From Smittia aterrima (taxonomy: Eukaryota; Arthropoda; Insecta; Diptera; Chironomidae): 64,000 nt of DNA. Of this stretch, positions 13,001-27,620 are shown piece by piece. Made by a program: the position numbers and the translations under genes. The stretch's first letter is position 1, and every line of letters begins with the position of its first letter. Where the stretch lies: positions 1,622,243 through 1,686,242 of the forward strand of contig CP093829.1 in the NCBI GenBank assembly GCA_033063855.1. The letters are read 5' to 3'. Under the pieces are notes generated by a model, which did not search any database, was not told the origin of the DNA, and was given only the letters and a program-made list of their open reading frames with translations.

Positions 13001-16000
13001 CGACAATGTCGCGGAAACATCATGAGCACTTCATTTCTTGCCATTTCACCTGTTCATTGAACTCTCGGGAATTATTTTTCCCTCTCTCGCTGACATCAAT
13101 CTTTACTTCCATAAAGGTTTATTATCATTCATCACCTTTCTTTATTGCCATTAAACAAGCTCTGTGTGTACTTTTACATGCTAATTGACATTTTGGAACC
13201 GCGCCTTAGTGTCAAACAAGAGGCGAAACACTTGAGGATTCTTGAATGAAGCTGATTCCGCTTACATCTTCCGCCACAAGAGTAATTTTTTTTACTTTAT
13301 TGCTTTTCACCATTTTTTTGCGCTAGCTTGCGCAATCCATTGTTATTCTCTCACTCCGGGGCCGATTTTATACTTTGAGATTTGACTCATGTTAATTTAA
13401 TTTCTTCCCATTTCGCTTCGTTCTGTCTTCAACGAAAATAAAATATAAAAAGGTTTTAACCTTTTCGTTTTCTCTCTTACTCACTTAGATCAAAATAGAA
13501 TTGTAATTCATATTCGGTTTGCTTATCGAAAGGTCATTTACATTCGTCATCATACATTTTGATGTTAATCTCTCTCATTCTCTGCTTTCTTTGAAATTTA
13601 TGAAGCGTCGAAGAAGACGATTGTGGTTATGCAGCTTTGATGACACTTCTAGTGCATTTTATTAACTCCAATTGAGTTCTTTCACCACGTCTCGCTTTGT
13701 TGCTCAACTGTGCAACGAATTTAGTGCAACACGTTAATTGCACAGAAGCGAGCACGCAGCGAAAAGATTAACAGCGAATCTGGTTAATTAAAACAAGAAT
13801 CACTGGATTCACTCAGAGTTCAATGAGTCTGCATCGTCGCTTCTTTGACAAGAACGAGTATGAATGAAAGAGACAAAGAAATAATCGCAAATATTTATTC
13901 AAATGATAAAGACATTTTGAGTAAGAAAAGATTTGTTCGTAGAATTAAGTTCTTCGACAAAACTGATTCTTAGTCGTTCGCATTCCTTCACGAACAGATC
14001 TTCAACAATTTAACTTCGCAATAAAAGTCATCGGGAAGGAGTTTCGTAAAATAATCGTCGCCCGAAAATTGATACACATTATGCAAATTTGGTTTCAGCT
14101 TTGAACTTTGTTTGTATCGTTGAGCCGAACGAGTTTTAAGCTTTTTTTTCTCTTCTTCTGTGGTTTCAACTTTAAAGCAGAACGCGATAAAAATAAATTT
14201 TCGTTAAAGATTGTCGAAAGAAACAAAAAAAAAAGCCGTGATCGCTGTGCGACTTTTTCTGTGGCGCTCGGTGATGCTCCAATTCGAAAAATGTCAAGGG
14301 TATTGTCTCTTCGATCTTCTTTATTTATTTATTTATTTCGGTGCTTGAAACTCACTCACTCCGTCAGTCATCGGAGGAGAGTCGTGATAAAGTTTCATCA
14401 TAACGAGACAAAGTAAATTTCGTGAGTTAATTAAATGAAAGGAAAGAGGAGATGATGACATAATGACAATGCAAATGGCTTAATAAAAACATCGCGGATT
14501 CCACTCATTGAGCTTTTAATCGGAGCGTATAAAGCTTTTCGGAACATTTACATTGATTGACGTGCACATTAAACACATTTTGACGGGATGAACGACGTTT
14601 TGTAATAGAGAAATATTTTTCTTATGTCGATCAGAGCAACGAGGAGAGAATAATTATGCGTGGGAACGTGAATCAAGTTCGATCGAGCCATCATCATTTT
14701 TATAGAAAAGGAAAGATAAAGACTGAAGAAAATTATAATAAAAGTAACATTAAGAAGAATAAGAAGAACGGACATCATAGCGAAAAAAAAATATCAGAGA
14801 CGACGAATGAAGGTAAAAAGCGAGAAGAACAAAAAAGTCAACCTGAAATGATCTGCGCAAAGATCACACACGAAAAAAAAACCAAACCGTCAACAATCTG
14901 ATTGAACTGGAAACGTTAAGGTGCACAAGGCAGAGGCATCAACGGGTTGACCGCATCCGATCGACACGTCTTGCGCAATCGACCCTGTCTCTGTTCTCCT
15001 TCTTTCCCTGTCGAATGTTCGTTTCGCTGTTGATTCTTGTTCTTCTACCTAAAGAGTTTAAGAAATATTTTATGTATGGTCAGAGAGAAGAAATCAAGTT
15101 ACGAAGAGGAAAGGTCAATGCTGATACGCGGTCGGCTTCGTGCTATTCCAACACAAACGTGTAATGCCAGTGGAACAATAAAGTTATTGATAAAATGTCG
15201 ATGATAAATTGGAGCTCGAAGAATTCTCGTTCCCACATCTCGAGCTCTCGAGGGAAGCGAGAGGTTGATGTCAACCTGTTTTTTCGGTTAATAAATTACG
15301 ATTTTATTCAAATTTCTCTGTCTCATTTCCCTTCTCCGCGGTCGTCTTTTTGCTGCTGCTGCCGCTCGCTCGCTCGCTCATCTCGACCACTCTTCCATTT
15401 TCAGTTTAAAAGTCAAGCATCATTAAGACAAGATGAATAAAAAAAAATGTTTCCAAAGTGGATTCAAGTAAAATAGATGACGATCACGATGTGTGTGATG
15501 TTTTTGTGACATTGAGTTCTAGAAAAGCGATCAACTCTTTCTGGTCAATTAAAATGATTTTTCGTTTGAAATGATGGACGGGCGGGCAGGGCGTATGATG
15601 AAAAATTGCGGAGAATGCCTTCGAGCTATTTTGAATGTTAAAGTCAACAATTGCTGAACAAAAGACGAAGACAGAAAAATCAAAACCGCGCAAAAGAGCT
15701 TTTCAATCAAAGAGTCATCTCAAGAGTGAATGCTGTTTGCTGCTGCTCTTTCATAAAAATAATTTTTTAATCCTGATGCCATTTAATGCTCCATTATTAT
15801 TTATTATAAGACGCGTTCATTCAATGAAGGGAGGGAATGTTGCACAGGTTGGCAAATGGTAATTTCCATCCATTCAATTGTTGTATACGTGAAGAGAGAG
15901 AGAAGAAAACATTCCTGATAATCATTATTATTATTACGTTTACATTTAACCCAGAAGCTATAAAGCAGCCACAGCGAAGAAACCCAATCAACTGCTTCTT

Positions 16001-19000
16001 AAACTCTTCTCGTCGTCCCCGCGAAAACAAAAATATCCGCCGATGAAGGCGAACAAGGAGAGAGATAAATAATAAAAAGAGCATGAAACAGCAGCGAAAA
16101 GTGTATGAAAAATAATGAAATATTAAACATTATTGAATGGGGGAGAACAACAAAAAGAATAATAAAGACTTTGTAAAGAGATTACATTTGCTCGATACCG
16201 AATAACAATTATTATATCGTAAAGAAAAATATCTCATTTCCAGAAGCATTTCCAGAAGAAAGGCAATCGTTGCATACGCCACATCTCAAGCATCACTTGA
16301 CTCTCCCGGCGAAACAATTGAAGTTCTCTTCTCTGTCGAGTAGCGAGCGAAACGTCCATCCGCGTTTTAAGATCTTTTCGGAGCGATTAGTTGGATGATT
16401 AGTAGTTATTGGCTTCGTAGTAAAAGCGCGCAAGCAACAGTCGTTTGTTGAGTGTGGCATTTCGAGTGAATGGAAAGTTCTCCCTCGAGAAATATCACGA
16501 TGAGTGACGGCAAAACCTCAGCAAACGCGCGGTAGAAATAGTTGATGGAAACGGAAAAGTTCGCGGTCGATCAGTGCAGCGGAAAAAAAAGTTCATTAAA
16601 CGTCGCTAAAAAATGTTATTAAAATTTTAAACAATCGACAAAAAGCAAAGAAAAGATCGAGGAAAGTGAACATTGCAACATTGTGCAGTGCGACAAAAAG
16701 CAGAATCGCGAAAGGCCCCACGAGACTTATTTTTCATGCTCGCTCGCTCATCACAACAACACAGGAAGCACCGTCGGGTTTTTGTGGTTTCTTTTCGGGG
16801 CGCTGGTTGTGAGAGTTTTTGCCTCGGATCAGTCTTTGATTTTATTATTCGCGATGTGGCTTCAGATCGATGGCAAATACGATTATTTTTCAATTAAAAA
16901 GCTTTCCGAGAGAAGTGAGGATGAGGCTTAGCTGTAAATTAACTCGGCAATGAAATATGCACTCAGTTAAAGCCTCAATGAGCTCCCTCCTTCTTCTGCA
17001 AAACTCGTAAAAAAAAAACGTAGACAGCAACAAAAGGCGAGCAAAAAGGTTGAACTTTTATGGATCACGTCACCTTTTGAAACTTGTGAAGTATCCATCA
17101 AAGTGACAACATCGTGTCAAGCTTAAGCTTTTGCAAAGTGAACGAAATGATTTCGTTTATGCTCGCAAACACCTACGAGTCAAGTCAGAGATATTTTGCA
17201 CGAAAAATCAAGCGAGACTCACGAAATAATGTTTTTATTGCTTTATGTTTCCTCAACACGAAATCAAACTGAATGAGAATCATACATAAATTACCTTGCG
17301 CGACTTTTTGCCGTTCACCCCGGATTATGTGTTGATCTCTCGCGTTCGCTAAGGCGAAAAATAAACAGCGACACATATTTACATTGCGCAATTATTGTAA
17401 ATCTTGAAAAAAAAAGAGAGACGACTGGCGATACTTTGAATTGCACACACAAAGGCGAGGAGTGGAATGCAAATTGCTGAGCTTTACTTATGTTTGCTTT
17501 TGTACGATTCAACCTTTTGGTGTTCACCTCAATGTGACATCGAAATCAACACTTTATAGGCCGCGCGTGGATTCAAAGAAGAACGATAATTTCATGTTAA
17601 TCATGCGACATTATTCTAAGTCGTCGCTCGCTCGTCACAATTACGAAGATTGCTGTGCATTAAGTCAAACGCTATTGTCTCTTCGTCTCATGTCTCTTCG
17701 TTTTAAATTGAATTCCAAATGGAAATTGAAAAATTCTAAAACCTTTTAAAGTCAATTTCCCTTCTCTCAGCTTTTCCTGAGAAGATTGAATGATGACTCG
17801 CGCAAGCCGTTAACTATTTTTTTTTACCATTGGTCATTTTCATAAAACCGGTGCGAAGTTAATTTCAATCAAAACTTTAACAAGTTTCCTTCTTTCTTCT
17901 CCATTTACAGGTGAAATCACTTCAGACTCATCGCCTCAAACTGCCTCATCACCTTCATTACAAATATCACCGACAGCATCGGCCAACGGTAACTTGAGTA
18001 ACAGTGAAAATCATAAAAATGCGCGAATCAAACGCAAGCCCATTCACAATACTCTTCAATATTCCGTTGATAAAATGCTCAACGAGCGAAATAAATTAAT
18101 CGGCGAGACAAACAACAAAAAGTTTCTGCAGACCAGTAATAACAATAATAACAACAACAATAGCTACAATGGCAATTTAGTGATCAACAGCAATCATCAA
18201 AGTGCGACGTCAAATTTTTTCAACGCCGATAAGCTTAAATATTCCGATAACAATATGAATGTAATTAAGAATGGACAATTATCGCCTGCGACGGCCCAGA
18301 AATTGAGTCAAATCACATTGAGCAAGTGCTTAAGCAACGGAACTAATAATGGCAATAAAACAAATGGAACTGGAAGCACCGTAAAAACGGAACGACTCAG
18401 TCCGCCGATGAACGACTTATCGATGTATAGGTGAGTTGCGCAAGAGCATAATTGATTTTTATTTCGCGGAATCGTTCTTCCCACTTCGTCTCCCGGAAAG
18501 ATTTTTCCCATAAACTTTTGCTCCCGAGTACGCGAGCGAGGCATTTCGATACGCTTCTTAACTGTACCATCGTTTAAATCTTTCGTTGTTCGCGCCGGGC
18601 TCTTTCTCAACCGTCGCTTCATTATCAACAGCTTTTCCATCCAATCAATGCTCATAAAGCATTCTCAATAAAGCATCAAATCAATTCCAGTTACCGAAGC
18701 TAATTGTCGAAGAGGAAAAAGAAATTTTTCTTGCTTCTCGTGAAACCATTTTTTGACCCGGCGACTTATGGAATTCTCTTGCTTTCTGTTACTTCGTTGC
18801 GGTCAATTTAATGCTGAGCTCTTGAGGACTTTTTTGCTACCTAATTGCTTCTAAGTCGTTAATTCCGATCGACCATCGATCTCTTCTCGGATTTCAACAT
18901 TTTTCTTCTTCTTCTTCCTTAAAATGTGTTTTGAAATACCAATCAATCGATACTCTCAACCTGACTCATGGCCTTGATATTTAGACGTGCCTCAGTTTAA

Positions 19001-22000
19001 AATTGATTTCTGCGTTTTATCGATCGAAGTTTAAAGTCGCTTTTCCTCCTTTTGCAGATCATCACCACAATCGCACACTGGCACGCCGCCGCAATCCGCT
19101 CAACCAAATAATCTGATGAACCCAAATATCAATTCAATTTTGTCGGCGACGACGCATCATGGGAATAGCAGCAATAACTCAAGCAACAGTCAGCGAACGG
19201 ATCTTCCGGGACCGCCACTCAACTACTCAGAGATGATGAGAACACTCGCCGCCAAATATAACAACAATTCCAATGAGTAAGTCGTAAATTTCGATTTAAC
19301 ATCATTTGACTTAACTTGCGTTCTCGTCTTCTGCAGTTTACCAACGCCTAAGACAACGTTTATGGAGTCGAGAAATAAACCGATACGAGAAGCATCGACT
19401 TCGGTCGAGAAGAAACCGAGCTCGCCTCCGCAGGTAAGAAACAAGATTCGAACGAGGAAAAAATTCGAAGAATTTCGAGGAGATTAAAAAACACTTTCCT
19501 TCTTCCCTTTCATTGTCTTTCACAGATTACACCAAATCCAAATTTATTAACATCACTCTTCTCGAGTCTCCAGTTCAATCAGAACAGTATTTTCAATCCA
19601 ATGTTGGACATGGGAAGTACGAGGGCATTAGTGTTATTGGTAAGTGTACATGAAATCGCAATTAGACTTATGTTAAATGTTGTTAAACACAACAGGCACG
19701 AGCTGCACAGGAAGCTGAGATGCAGAAGTTGATAAAAGAGAGTGAGAAGCCAAGAAAGCTGCCCAACCTTGGTCACTATCCATCAACATCAACTCAGATG
19801 CCGGGCTTCAATAATTTCAATCCCTTTCCTGCCCTCACAAATCTTCAAGCACTTCATCAACTATCGACACGTTCTCCACCTGCTCCACCTGTCCCCGCAC
19901 AAATTCCTTACAAGAGTCCATCGAACGACATCCCAACGGGAGTCTCGCCTCTTGATCTCAGCTCATCGAGTACGCCTCCGCTTGCGAAGCGTATTAAACT
20001 ATCGCCGACATCGACAGAAACACAACGACAACAGCAGGCTACGTCACCCAATGTCACAACTACGAACAATCAACTATCAGCTTCAGCTTGTAGCACATCC
20101 AGTAGCAGTAGCACAACAAGTAACAACAGCGAGCAGGCGGGCTTGCAGTCAGCCAGAAAATGTCAAATGAAAATTGATGAAATTAATTCATGGAATGTCG
20201 ACGAAGTGTGCAGTTTCGTTGAGAGTATCGCGATCTGTGCTGAATACGTGAAGGTGAGTTGACTTGATCGCCGTTATAAGAATCGTCCATTAATTTCTTG
20301 TTGACAAGTCATAAAGAGACTAACGTTTGAAGCTTTGCGTGGGTGAATTGAGCTGAGCTGTGTTGCTTCAAATATGTTCATTTTTCTTATTTCCTCTCAA
20401 ACCAAAGTTTAAAGAAAAATTACATTCCGATTAAACATTAAATTATTGCTGAGCATTAGACTCACGAATAAAAAATATTTTCCTTCTCGCTAATTGCGCG
20501 GAATTTCTTGTTTCTAGCCACGTTGACATTACGATTCCGTCTTCCACTTAATTAGAATGCAGAATGTCATTTATCAAAAATATAAAAATTGTTCGAGCTA
20601 GTAAAACCCGTTGCGTAAAATGTTTTCAGCAAATTATTGCACTTTCATGTGCTGTTAATTGAGATAAAAGCTGAAACTCATTGCTCGCTCGTTGCCTTCA
20701 AGTTTTCAAGCTGCCGCTGCGATCTGGCATTGAGAAGGTTGGACGATAAGCATTTCTGGTTTGCAGTGTGCGCGCGCTCGCGTCAAAAATGTCACAGTCG
20801 TAGGTGAAAAATGATCACTTTACATCCTTGGACGAGAGTCTCGGCGCGAGAGAGATAAATGCGCTTTCGCAAACGAAATAGATATCAGGGGAGGCTCTCG
20901 TTGCGCCTACGTGCTGCGTCTGCTGTGATAAATTATGCTTCTGCTCCCTGTTAACACTCATCGCCGATGGCCTAACAGTAAAACTGACATGTTAGCTCGT
21001 GAGACTCGTTCTTCTTGCTGACTACGACGACGAGTTCTCAAAGCTCTTTTCGACAAGTTTCAAATCAGATCTTTGATATCATTTGTTGCGATTTGTCGCC
21101 GTCGTGGCTCTCGCCACCATTAATTTATTCATATCCACTAAAAATCAAGTTTCACCAATTAAATTACGGTTTTTATTAATGATCCCGATCTTATCACAAA
21201 GACGTAAAAGCCTCGCGACGATTTCATCCTTGCGACAGTTCCGAGTGAGGCTCTTTCATCATCAATCTCTCGCTCACTGCTCGCGCATTCATATTTTGTG
21301 TCTCTCAGTATCTCCTTACATCTAATTTAATGATGATATCGATGGCCGGGGCTGAGGCAATAACATCTTCTTTTTGCTTTCTCGCTGCTTTTACGACGCA
21401 GGCCGCTATAAAATCCAATGCTCTAGCCGTAAATTATGTATTAATGATGATGACCTTTCAGGCTGCTGTTTTATCTCGTTGAAGGAGAATGAAATGCGTT
21501 TTTGATAAGAGGTTGTGGCTTGATCTCTCCTCTCTCTCTCTCATGCTCTCCACTTGCGGAAAGGTTCGCGGCTTTAATGAACTTATTACAAGATTTTTTG
21601 TTAAAGCAAAGTGAGCTTCATTCTTATTCCATCATCAGCACGCAAACCACACTCAATGGAATCTTAATGCTTCTTTGAACCTGTTCCTTTCCATTCATTT
21701 GTCGCTGGAGAAGGCAACAGCAGCATCAGCAAAAAAAAAAGTGAAGAATACAATTTTGTGGTTTCTTCTTTTCCGCTCCTCGTCTGATGAGTTGAAATCG
21801 TAGAAAGAAAAACATCATCACGGCCTAACCATCTGTGATTCCGATTGACTTTAACAGTTAAACAACTAGATCATCGTCAATGAACTCACATAGAAAGCGA
21901 GCGAGAAGAAAAATCATTAGATTTCGATGGGATGCGAAATCGAACGGTATAAAATATCTTTCACTGAATTGCGATCGAAGGTTCTATTGACTTGACTTTT

Positions 22001-25000
22001 CTTTCTATTTTTTTTACCCGCGCGATCACGGTGAATTGTTGAGGAAGCGGGCAGAGTTATTGTTATTTGCTCATTGTGTCCATTACAGCTTGAAAATTTA
22101 TAATTCAACCAAATCGAAAGCGCAGCATCAAGTGGAATGAAGAATTTTTCTTCGAGGAATTTTCGCAAAGCGCTTAGAAAGAAAAATCTTTAATTTGCTC
22201 AATAAATTATGTTAATTGTGAACGTTAATCAATCACATTTTGAAATTCATTTCAATTCCACCTCGAGCCAGCTGATAAATCGCATGAGAACAAGAAACCC
22301 GAGTAAGGGAAACCTTAAACAGCGTTAACAAGATTACTGAGTGTAAGGGCATTGTGCAACGGTGGCTCTGTCCAATCTCACTTGGCTACTTTATTTTAAT
22401 TCATTTTTCATTTGGTTTTGTTTGCGTTAACGGACAACTCGATTCATTAGTCATTAAAAGGAATAAAAGTGCAATCACAGAGAAATTCCAAGTGGATGGC
22501 GAGAAATTGAATCATAAATAAGCGAGCACCATCTGTGACTAGCGACGCTTGGGAATCTCGAGTCTGTCCGTGCAAGAAAGAAGTTCTAATCTTATTATTA
22601 ATTACTAGCAAGCCTCATTTACGGCAATCCATCATCATGCAGTGAACGGTTTTTTATCGGCTGCTGCACTTAAACACAACACGCTCTCCGCGGACTGTGA
22701 AAAGTAATCTCCCCTTTTGCCCCATTCGGAAGGTGCTTAAGTGGTGCAATGTTTACTCTTTTAAGCAGGCCACGAACGTGTTGTGTGTGTTTGTGAGAGA
22801 CGCCGACGATAGGTGATTAGCACGAGCTCTCGTTTAATTGCTACTTGAAGGTGTGCACTTAGCGATCTGCTTTTCGTGCATCATAAATTTTCCTCCTCTT
22901 CGCATCTACGCGTTTGCTTTATTCTGATTAATTTGCAAAGCCAATTGCATGAATAAATTTTCGCTGCTGTGGAAAATTATGATGTTTATCATCAAGAGAC
23001 TCGTTTCGTTTCTCTCGCCTCTCATCAACTGGCGACTAGTCTAAGCGATTTGCAAATTCCTTCGATGACGTTTGGGTCGTGACCTGTGAGTGTCATTGAC
23101 CTCAAAACATCATCATTATGTTTCTCACATTACTTCAATGTCGTCGACAATAAACTTCTGTGCGAAGCGAAACCAGATTTCATCTCGTTGAGTCGTTTAT
23201 TGATTGCACACATGCGGTCGGTCACACAGCGACAATGATTCTCAACCAAACTCGAACCGCACACGAAAAGATCTCGAGACAGGAATCTGCTCGAAAGGAA
23301 ATTGCACAACATAAAAGAAAAATCATCGAAAAGATATTTTTGAGATAAAACGAAAACAAAAAATGTTTCGCTGCATTGGACAATGATGATGACCAGCGGG
23401 CAGAGAGCAACTCATTGTTAGACAATCGTTTGAAAATTAAGAGTTTACGCCCAATGCGATGGATTGCGCTCCTCGATCCATAATAATATTTATTTTAATC
23501 ACTACTGGTGGTTGCCTCGCATGTTGCGGATGAGTCTTGAAGCAATTTCAAGGCAAATAACAAATAATAGATGCAGTGAATGATAAGGAGTGGAGGGAAA
23601 GAGCTTCAGCTTTGACGATTTAAACATTCTCGATCGGTTGCTGCTATAGCCGTGATTAACGTTCCTTTCCTTCACTCAAAACGCCAAAGGGCGAAAGGTC
23701 TCGACTTGAAGCGAGAGTCAGTGAGGTCGCGAATCGCTTAGAATTGCATTTGCCTTATATTACTCTGCTCTTGGGTTGTCTGATGTATCTGTGGCGAAGG
23801 TCACGTTTCGTTATCATGAAACGAAGTTTTAAATTCATCGGGCGATGCCGGGAACAATTATTTTCGTTTTTATTTTGCGGGCCACTGCATAAAGAAAAAG
23901 AAAAGAAAGACGATTTCAGTTTTTTTTTTCCTGCAACCCGACAGTTCAAGCAGCGAGACAATAAAAAGTGAAGAGGCAACATGAAGAGAATTAAATCACA
24001 ACAGAGACCGGAGCGAGAGAAGCTTGGAATGTGCAAGGCAAAAAGTGCATGTTGCTCTTCAAGTAGCCCTAGGGCTCAATTATTTATTATTTCGCCTTCC
24101 CTAAACTTTATTATTACTGATTGTTCCATGCAACATCGTCCAGCATTTGCAATCGCATCGTCTTCATTCACTAGTTAATGATCCCCGACGATTATGCTGC
24201 ATGACATGGAATCACGGGTCATTATAATGAAAAATGTTGAACCCGACAAAAAAAGGAAGGAATTGCATTGTTCGCTGCTCGTTTTGCCTGCTCGAAACGA
24301 TTATGACTTGGAAAGGGTTGAGAGCAGTTGAGCAATTTCCGAAAACGAGACGAGAGAGAAAAAAATTCACTGGATCAGAATGTTAATGGGGAAGAGGTGA
24401 AACGGGTCATTTATTTTCTGATCGCGAAAAGAAATGTCTGAAGACAAAAGGCAACAGCAACAGCAGCAATAACAACAATCGATGTTGCTGATTCTTTGAT
24501 CTTTCACTTGGTTTCAACCTTTTTTTTTCGCATTGCGCGACGTTCGCCGCCCGATGGCAAACTTTGATCCTTTCCTTTCAAACTCGCTTCTCCATTGTTG
24601 GATTCGCGGAGGAATGTAAACGACACACAATGTGTTATTAAGTCGAGGGGAATGAGGGAGAGAGACGATCAACTTTAAATGCACACATCGGGTCGCGGGG
24701 CTGATTGAAAACTCTGCAGTTTCATCTTATCAGTTTCTTGTAACTTGTTGCGCTACCGGCAAAATGCGCCGCACCAATTGTTTCCCTTCCTCTTCCGAGA
24801 GATGTTCAGCCGTGCTCATAAAAAACCAACTAAACTAATCAGAGCAAGGAGAAGAAAACAGAAAACAATAAAAAATCGATTAAATGGCAAACACAAAATA
24901 TTAATTTAAATCGTTGTTGTGTTCACTTTTTCTCCTCAACTCTGCAATCATGTTCATGTTCTTTTACTGAGATAAAATTCAAGTTAAACATTAAAAGCAT

Positions 25001-27053
25001 GTGTGCTGCAACATTTCCTAAGAAAAAGCTTCACCGCGACTTACATTAATATTCATTAAAAAGGCATGAGAGCAAGAAAAGGTAAAGCGGATGCGTGGGC
25101 TGTGGATTGAGAAGGGAAACAAGCGAATGGTAATTTGAGAACAATGATAGCAGAGTCGGATCACTAAACAAACTATCTCTCGTTGGGTCAGCTGCATCCA
25201 CGATAAACTCTGCTGGATGCTAATCGCCATCGTTCAGCCCACTCTCCCGATTAACCTTGAACTCTGTACAATTTATGAATTTCGAGAAGAAAAAAATATT
25301 TTGCGTGCAAATGCGATAAGTCGCGACATACGTTTTCTTTTTGTTCGACGTCTCATTGTGCAACTCTCTGTGTGTGAGTGATTAGCCATGTCTCGTCGCA
25401 TTACGAATGAATCAAACATAATTTATATTCTCATAATTAACTGTTGGACAGTCTGAACCCAGAGCCAAGCTCCTTAATTGCACTCTCCGACGAATTTCTC
25501 GAGAGATGACGTTCGGCATATTAAAATCGTTCGCCTTCAACCTTAATTGACGCCACTGAAGAATCACGCAAGATCATAATTGAGCTTCTTTCATTATTTT
25601 GTTGCATCGCTTCGACAGCGAATTGCATGTCACGCACATTTATGCGCGAGAAAAAAAAAACTTGAAAACGAGAATTTTTGAAGAAAATAAATTTGGCAAA
25701 CTTCATTTAAAGGTCGATTTGCGAATTTCGTGTAGCTCGTCGTCTCTCCCTCGGATTTTCAATGATGAATGAATACTTTGTTACAAACAAATCCGCGGTT
25801 TCATTAAGAAAGGAGAGACAATAGAATGTTACATGAGTGAATGAAGATTAAATGATGAAATAAATTAACATGACAAAGGCGTGACGAAACATTTGATTCG
25901 CCCCACAATCAGAACCAAGCCTCTCTTTTGCTTTCGAATAAACACAGTAGTTGGAAGTAGGTATCGAGCCTTAAGATTATTTGTGTGTTTTGATTATTAT
26001 ACAAAGCAGCAGCAGAAACAGAAGATGAAAAGAAGTCTTTAATCTCTACAATCAACAAACATATCCACATTTCTCTTGAGTAGCATGCGAACAAATAAAG
26101 AAAAATTGTCGAGGTATCATCGAGGCATATTCATCGGCTTTGTACGTCAATTAATCATTCTAGAGTTTCGCGCTACTGGAGTGGCCGAACCGTAGACAAG
26201 AGTGCTTGTGTTAGAGATGAAAGTAGTAGGGAAGCCACGAGAGATTAATTAGTTCTGCATTGGGGATAGATGAGATTGCAGACAGAAGCGAAATTAATTG
26301 CATGATGTATGTTGTGAGCAGCTTTCAATGTCGATTGCAATTATCTCCTCTCGCTCTATAGCGAGCCATGTGGCTTTACTGTATTTTAATGTCGATTTTA
26401 ATTACAACGTAATTTATTATATCGAGTGGCTTTCTATCGACGGGTCAAAAGGCTGTGCACAATTGTGCAAAACGCATTAATCGCCTTAAGAACTTTTTTA
26501 TTTATCAGAGGAAAAAGAATGTTAAACAATGAAGGCTGCACAAGGCAAGCTCAGTAATTTACCCATCCCCTCATTTCGCTGCGTCTTGCAACTTGTCCGC
26601 AAACAGAAGAAAAATCGCTAAAGCGAAGAAGGGAAAAAAAGGTTGCAAAAGAAATTAATGGATAATTCGTGATGGTGTTGCCCAAGGGCACGTGGCCCAT
26701 CAGTCTTCATCTTATCTTACTCGCTCGCTTGCGCTTTTACTAAAACTCTTATTTACTTTTATATTTTTTTTCATTCACAGAATTTCCGCGAGCAAAGCAT
26801 CGACGGAGAAGGCTTGATGATGCTGACGGAAGAACACTTAATCAACATTTTGGGAATGAAGCTTGGTCCAGCACTCAAGCTTCGATCGAAGATTGTAAAG
26901 AGACTCAACGAGCCTTGCACGTGCGTCTCATGCAACTCAGGAGCATCATCGACTGGTGTCGAAGAAAATCTTATGGAATCAAAGAGTTTCATCAACAACT
27001 TTACAAAGATGTCGATTCCTCGCGCGGGAAGTGCCGACTCAGCCAAGTTCTGA
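1032..27053 (+). CDS. SAM-domain transcriptional co-repressor, SAMD7/SAMD11/Polyhomeotic-like (possible Samuel-type protein)
   Basis: Seven coding exons join in frame: 1032-1089, 17911-18430, 19058-19276, 19337-19433, 19526-19639, 19696-20253 and 26781-27053, giving 612 residues. Every junction uses GT-AG and the phases agree. Most of the protein is low-complexity (Asn, Ser, Pro and Gln rich). Visible motifs are VKTERLSP at about residues 177-184 (SUMO site of the psi-K-x-E-x-x-S-P type), PLDLS at 421-425 (CtBP-binding type), a basic AKRIK segment at 433-437, and a C-terminal SAM domain at about 500-566. The SAM domain begins at W502 and contains the family-typical FREQxIDG, LLTEEHL-like and GMKLGPALK blocks; the 6.5 kb intron splits it. 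SAM domains of this class polymerise or bind Polycomb-group and related SAM proteins, so a nuclear repressor role is inferred. Exact orthology is uncertain; Drosophila Samuel is one candidate. Confidence 0.8.
1090..17910 (+). other. Intron 1 of the SAM-domain gene (16.8 kb)
   Basis: The donor CAG|GTAAGA at 1090 and the pyrimidine-rich acceptor ending TTTACAG at 17910 are both strong. Splicing joins G|GT to give Gly and keeps the frame. All open frames inside are under about 110 codons, lack recognisable domains and look random. Short simple repeats are present, for example ATCG units near 8513-8526, TTTA units near 14320 and CTCG units near 15364. I see no RNA gene or mobile element. Introns of this size usually hold enhancers, but none can be assigned by eye. 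Confidence 0.75.
20254..26780 (+). other. Intron 6 of the SAM-domain gene (6.5 kb, splits the SAM domain)
   Basis: The donor AAG|GTGAGT follows Lys of EYVK, and the acceptor TTCATTCACAG precedes Asn of NFREQ. The two halves of the SAM domain fit together in phase 0. No coding sequence, RNA gene or transposon was recognised inside, only short random frames. Confidence 0.75.
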
Positions 27054-27620
27054 TCGTGGACAATCACAATCGCAATCGCTTAATCCCACCCGATAATGAG
27101 GAAAAGCCGCAAATAATCTTGACTTAAGCTAACCCGTGATATTTATCCGGACGTGCATTCATGAAATGAAATAATTTTAAGTGAAATGTACTTAAAGAAT
27201 AAAGAACTGCTAAGATTATTTAAACTTCACTTGACACTCAAAAAGATGATAAAGTGGAAAATTCAAAAATTATTTCTTAGTCAATTAGAACTTTAAGCTG
27301 AAAAAAATATGAAACATAATCAAAATGACTTATTTAATGAAATCAGATGCAATTTAACAAAATAAGTTCGATTACATTTTAGACTAACATGTAACTAGGA
27401 GAATTAAAAGACAAATAATTGACGCAATTCAGTGCCTTTTCGGACAGAAAAGAAGTTCTAACAATCTTCTCTAAGAAAATATTTCTTTTGCTCAACAAAA
27501 AAAAAAACACTTAAGCTCTTGAGTAGGAAAGTAAGAAAATTTAGACGAAAACGCGAATGATTACAATGTTTGAATCAGTATTCGATATAATACAATTATA
27601 TTAATAAAAGACTTAAATGA
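27054..27620 (+). terminator. 3' UTR and poly(A) signals of the SAM-domain gene
   Basis: Two AATAAA hexamers follow the TGA stop, at 27198-27203 and 27603-27608. They suggest alternative short and long 3' UTRs. Confidence 0.5.
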
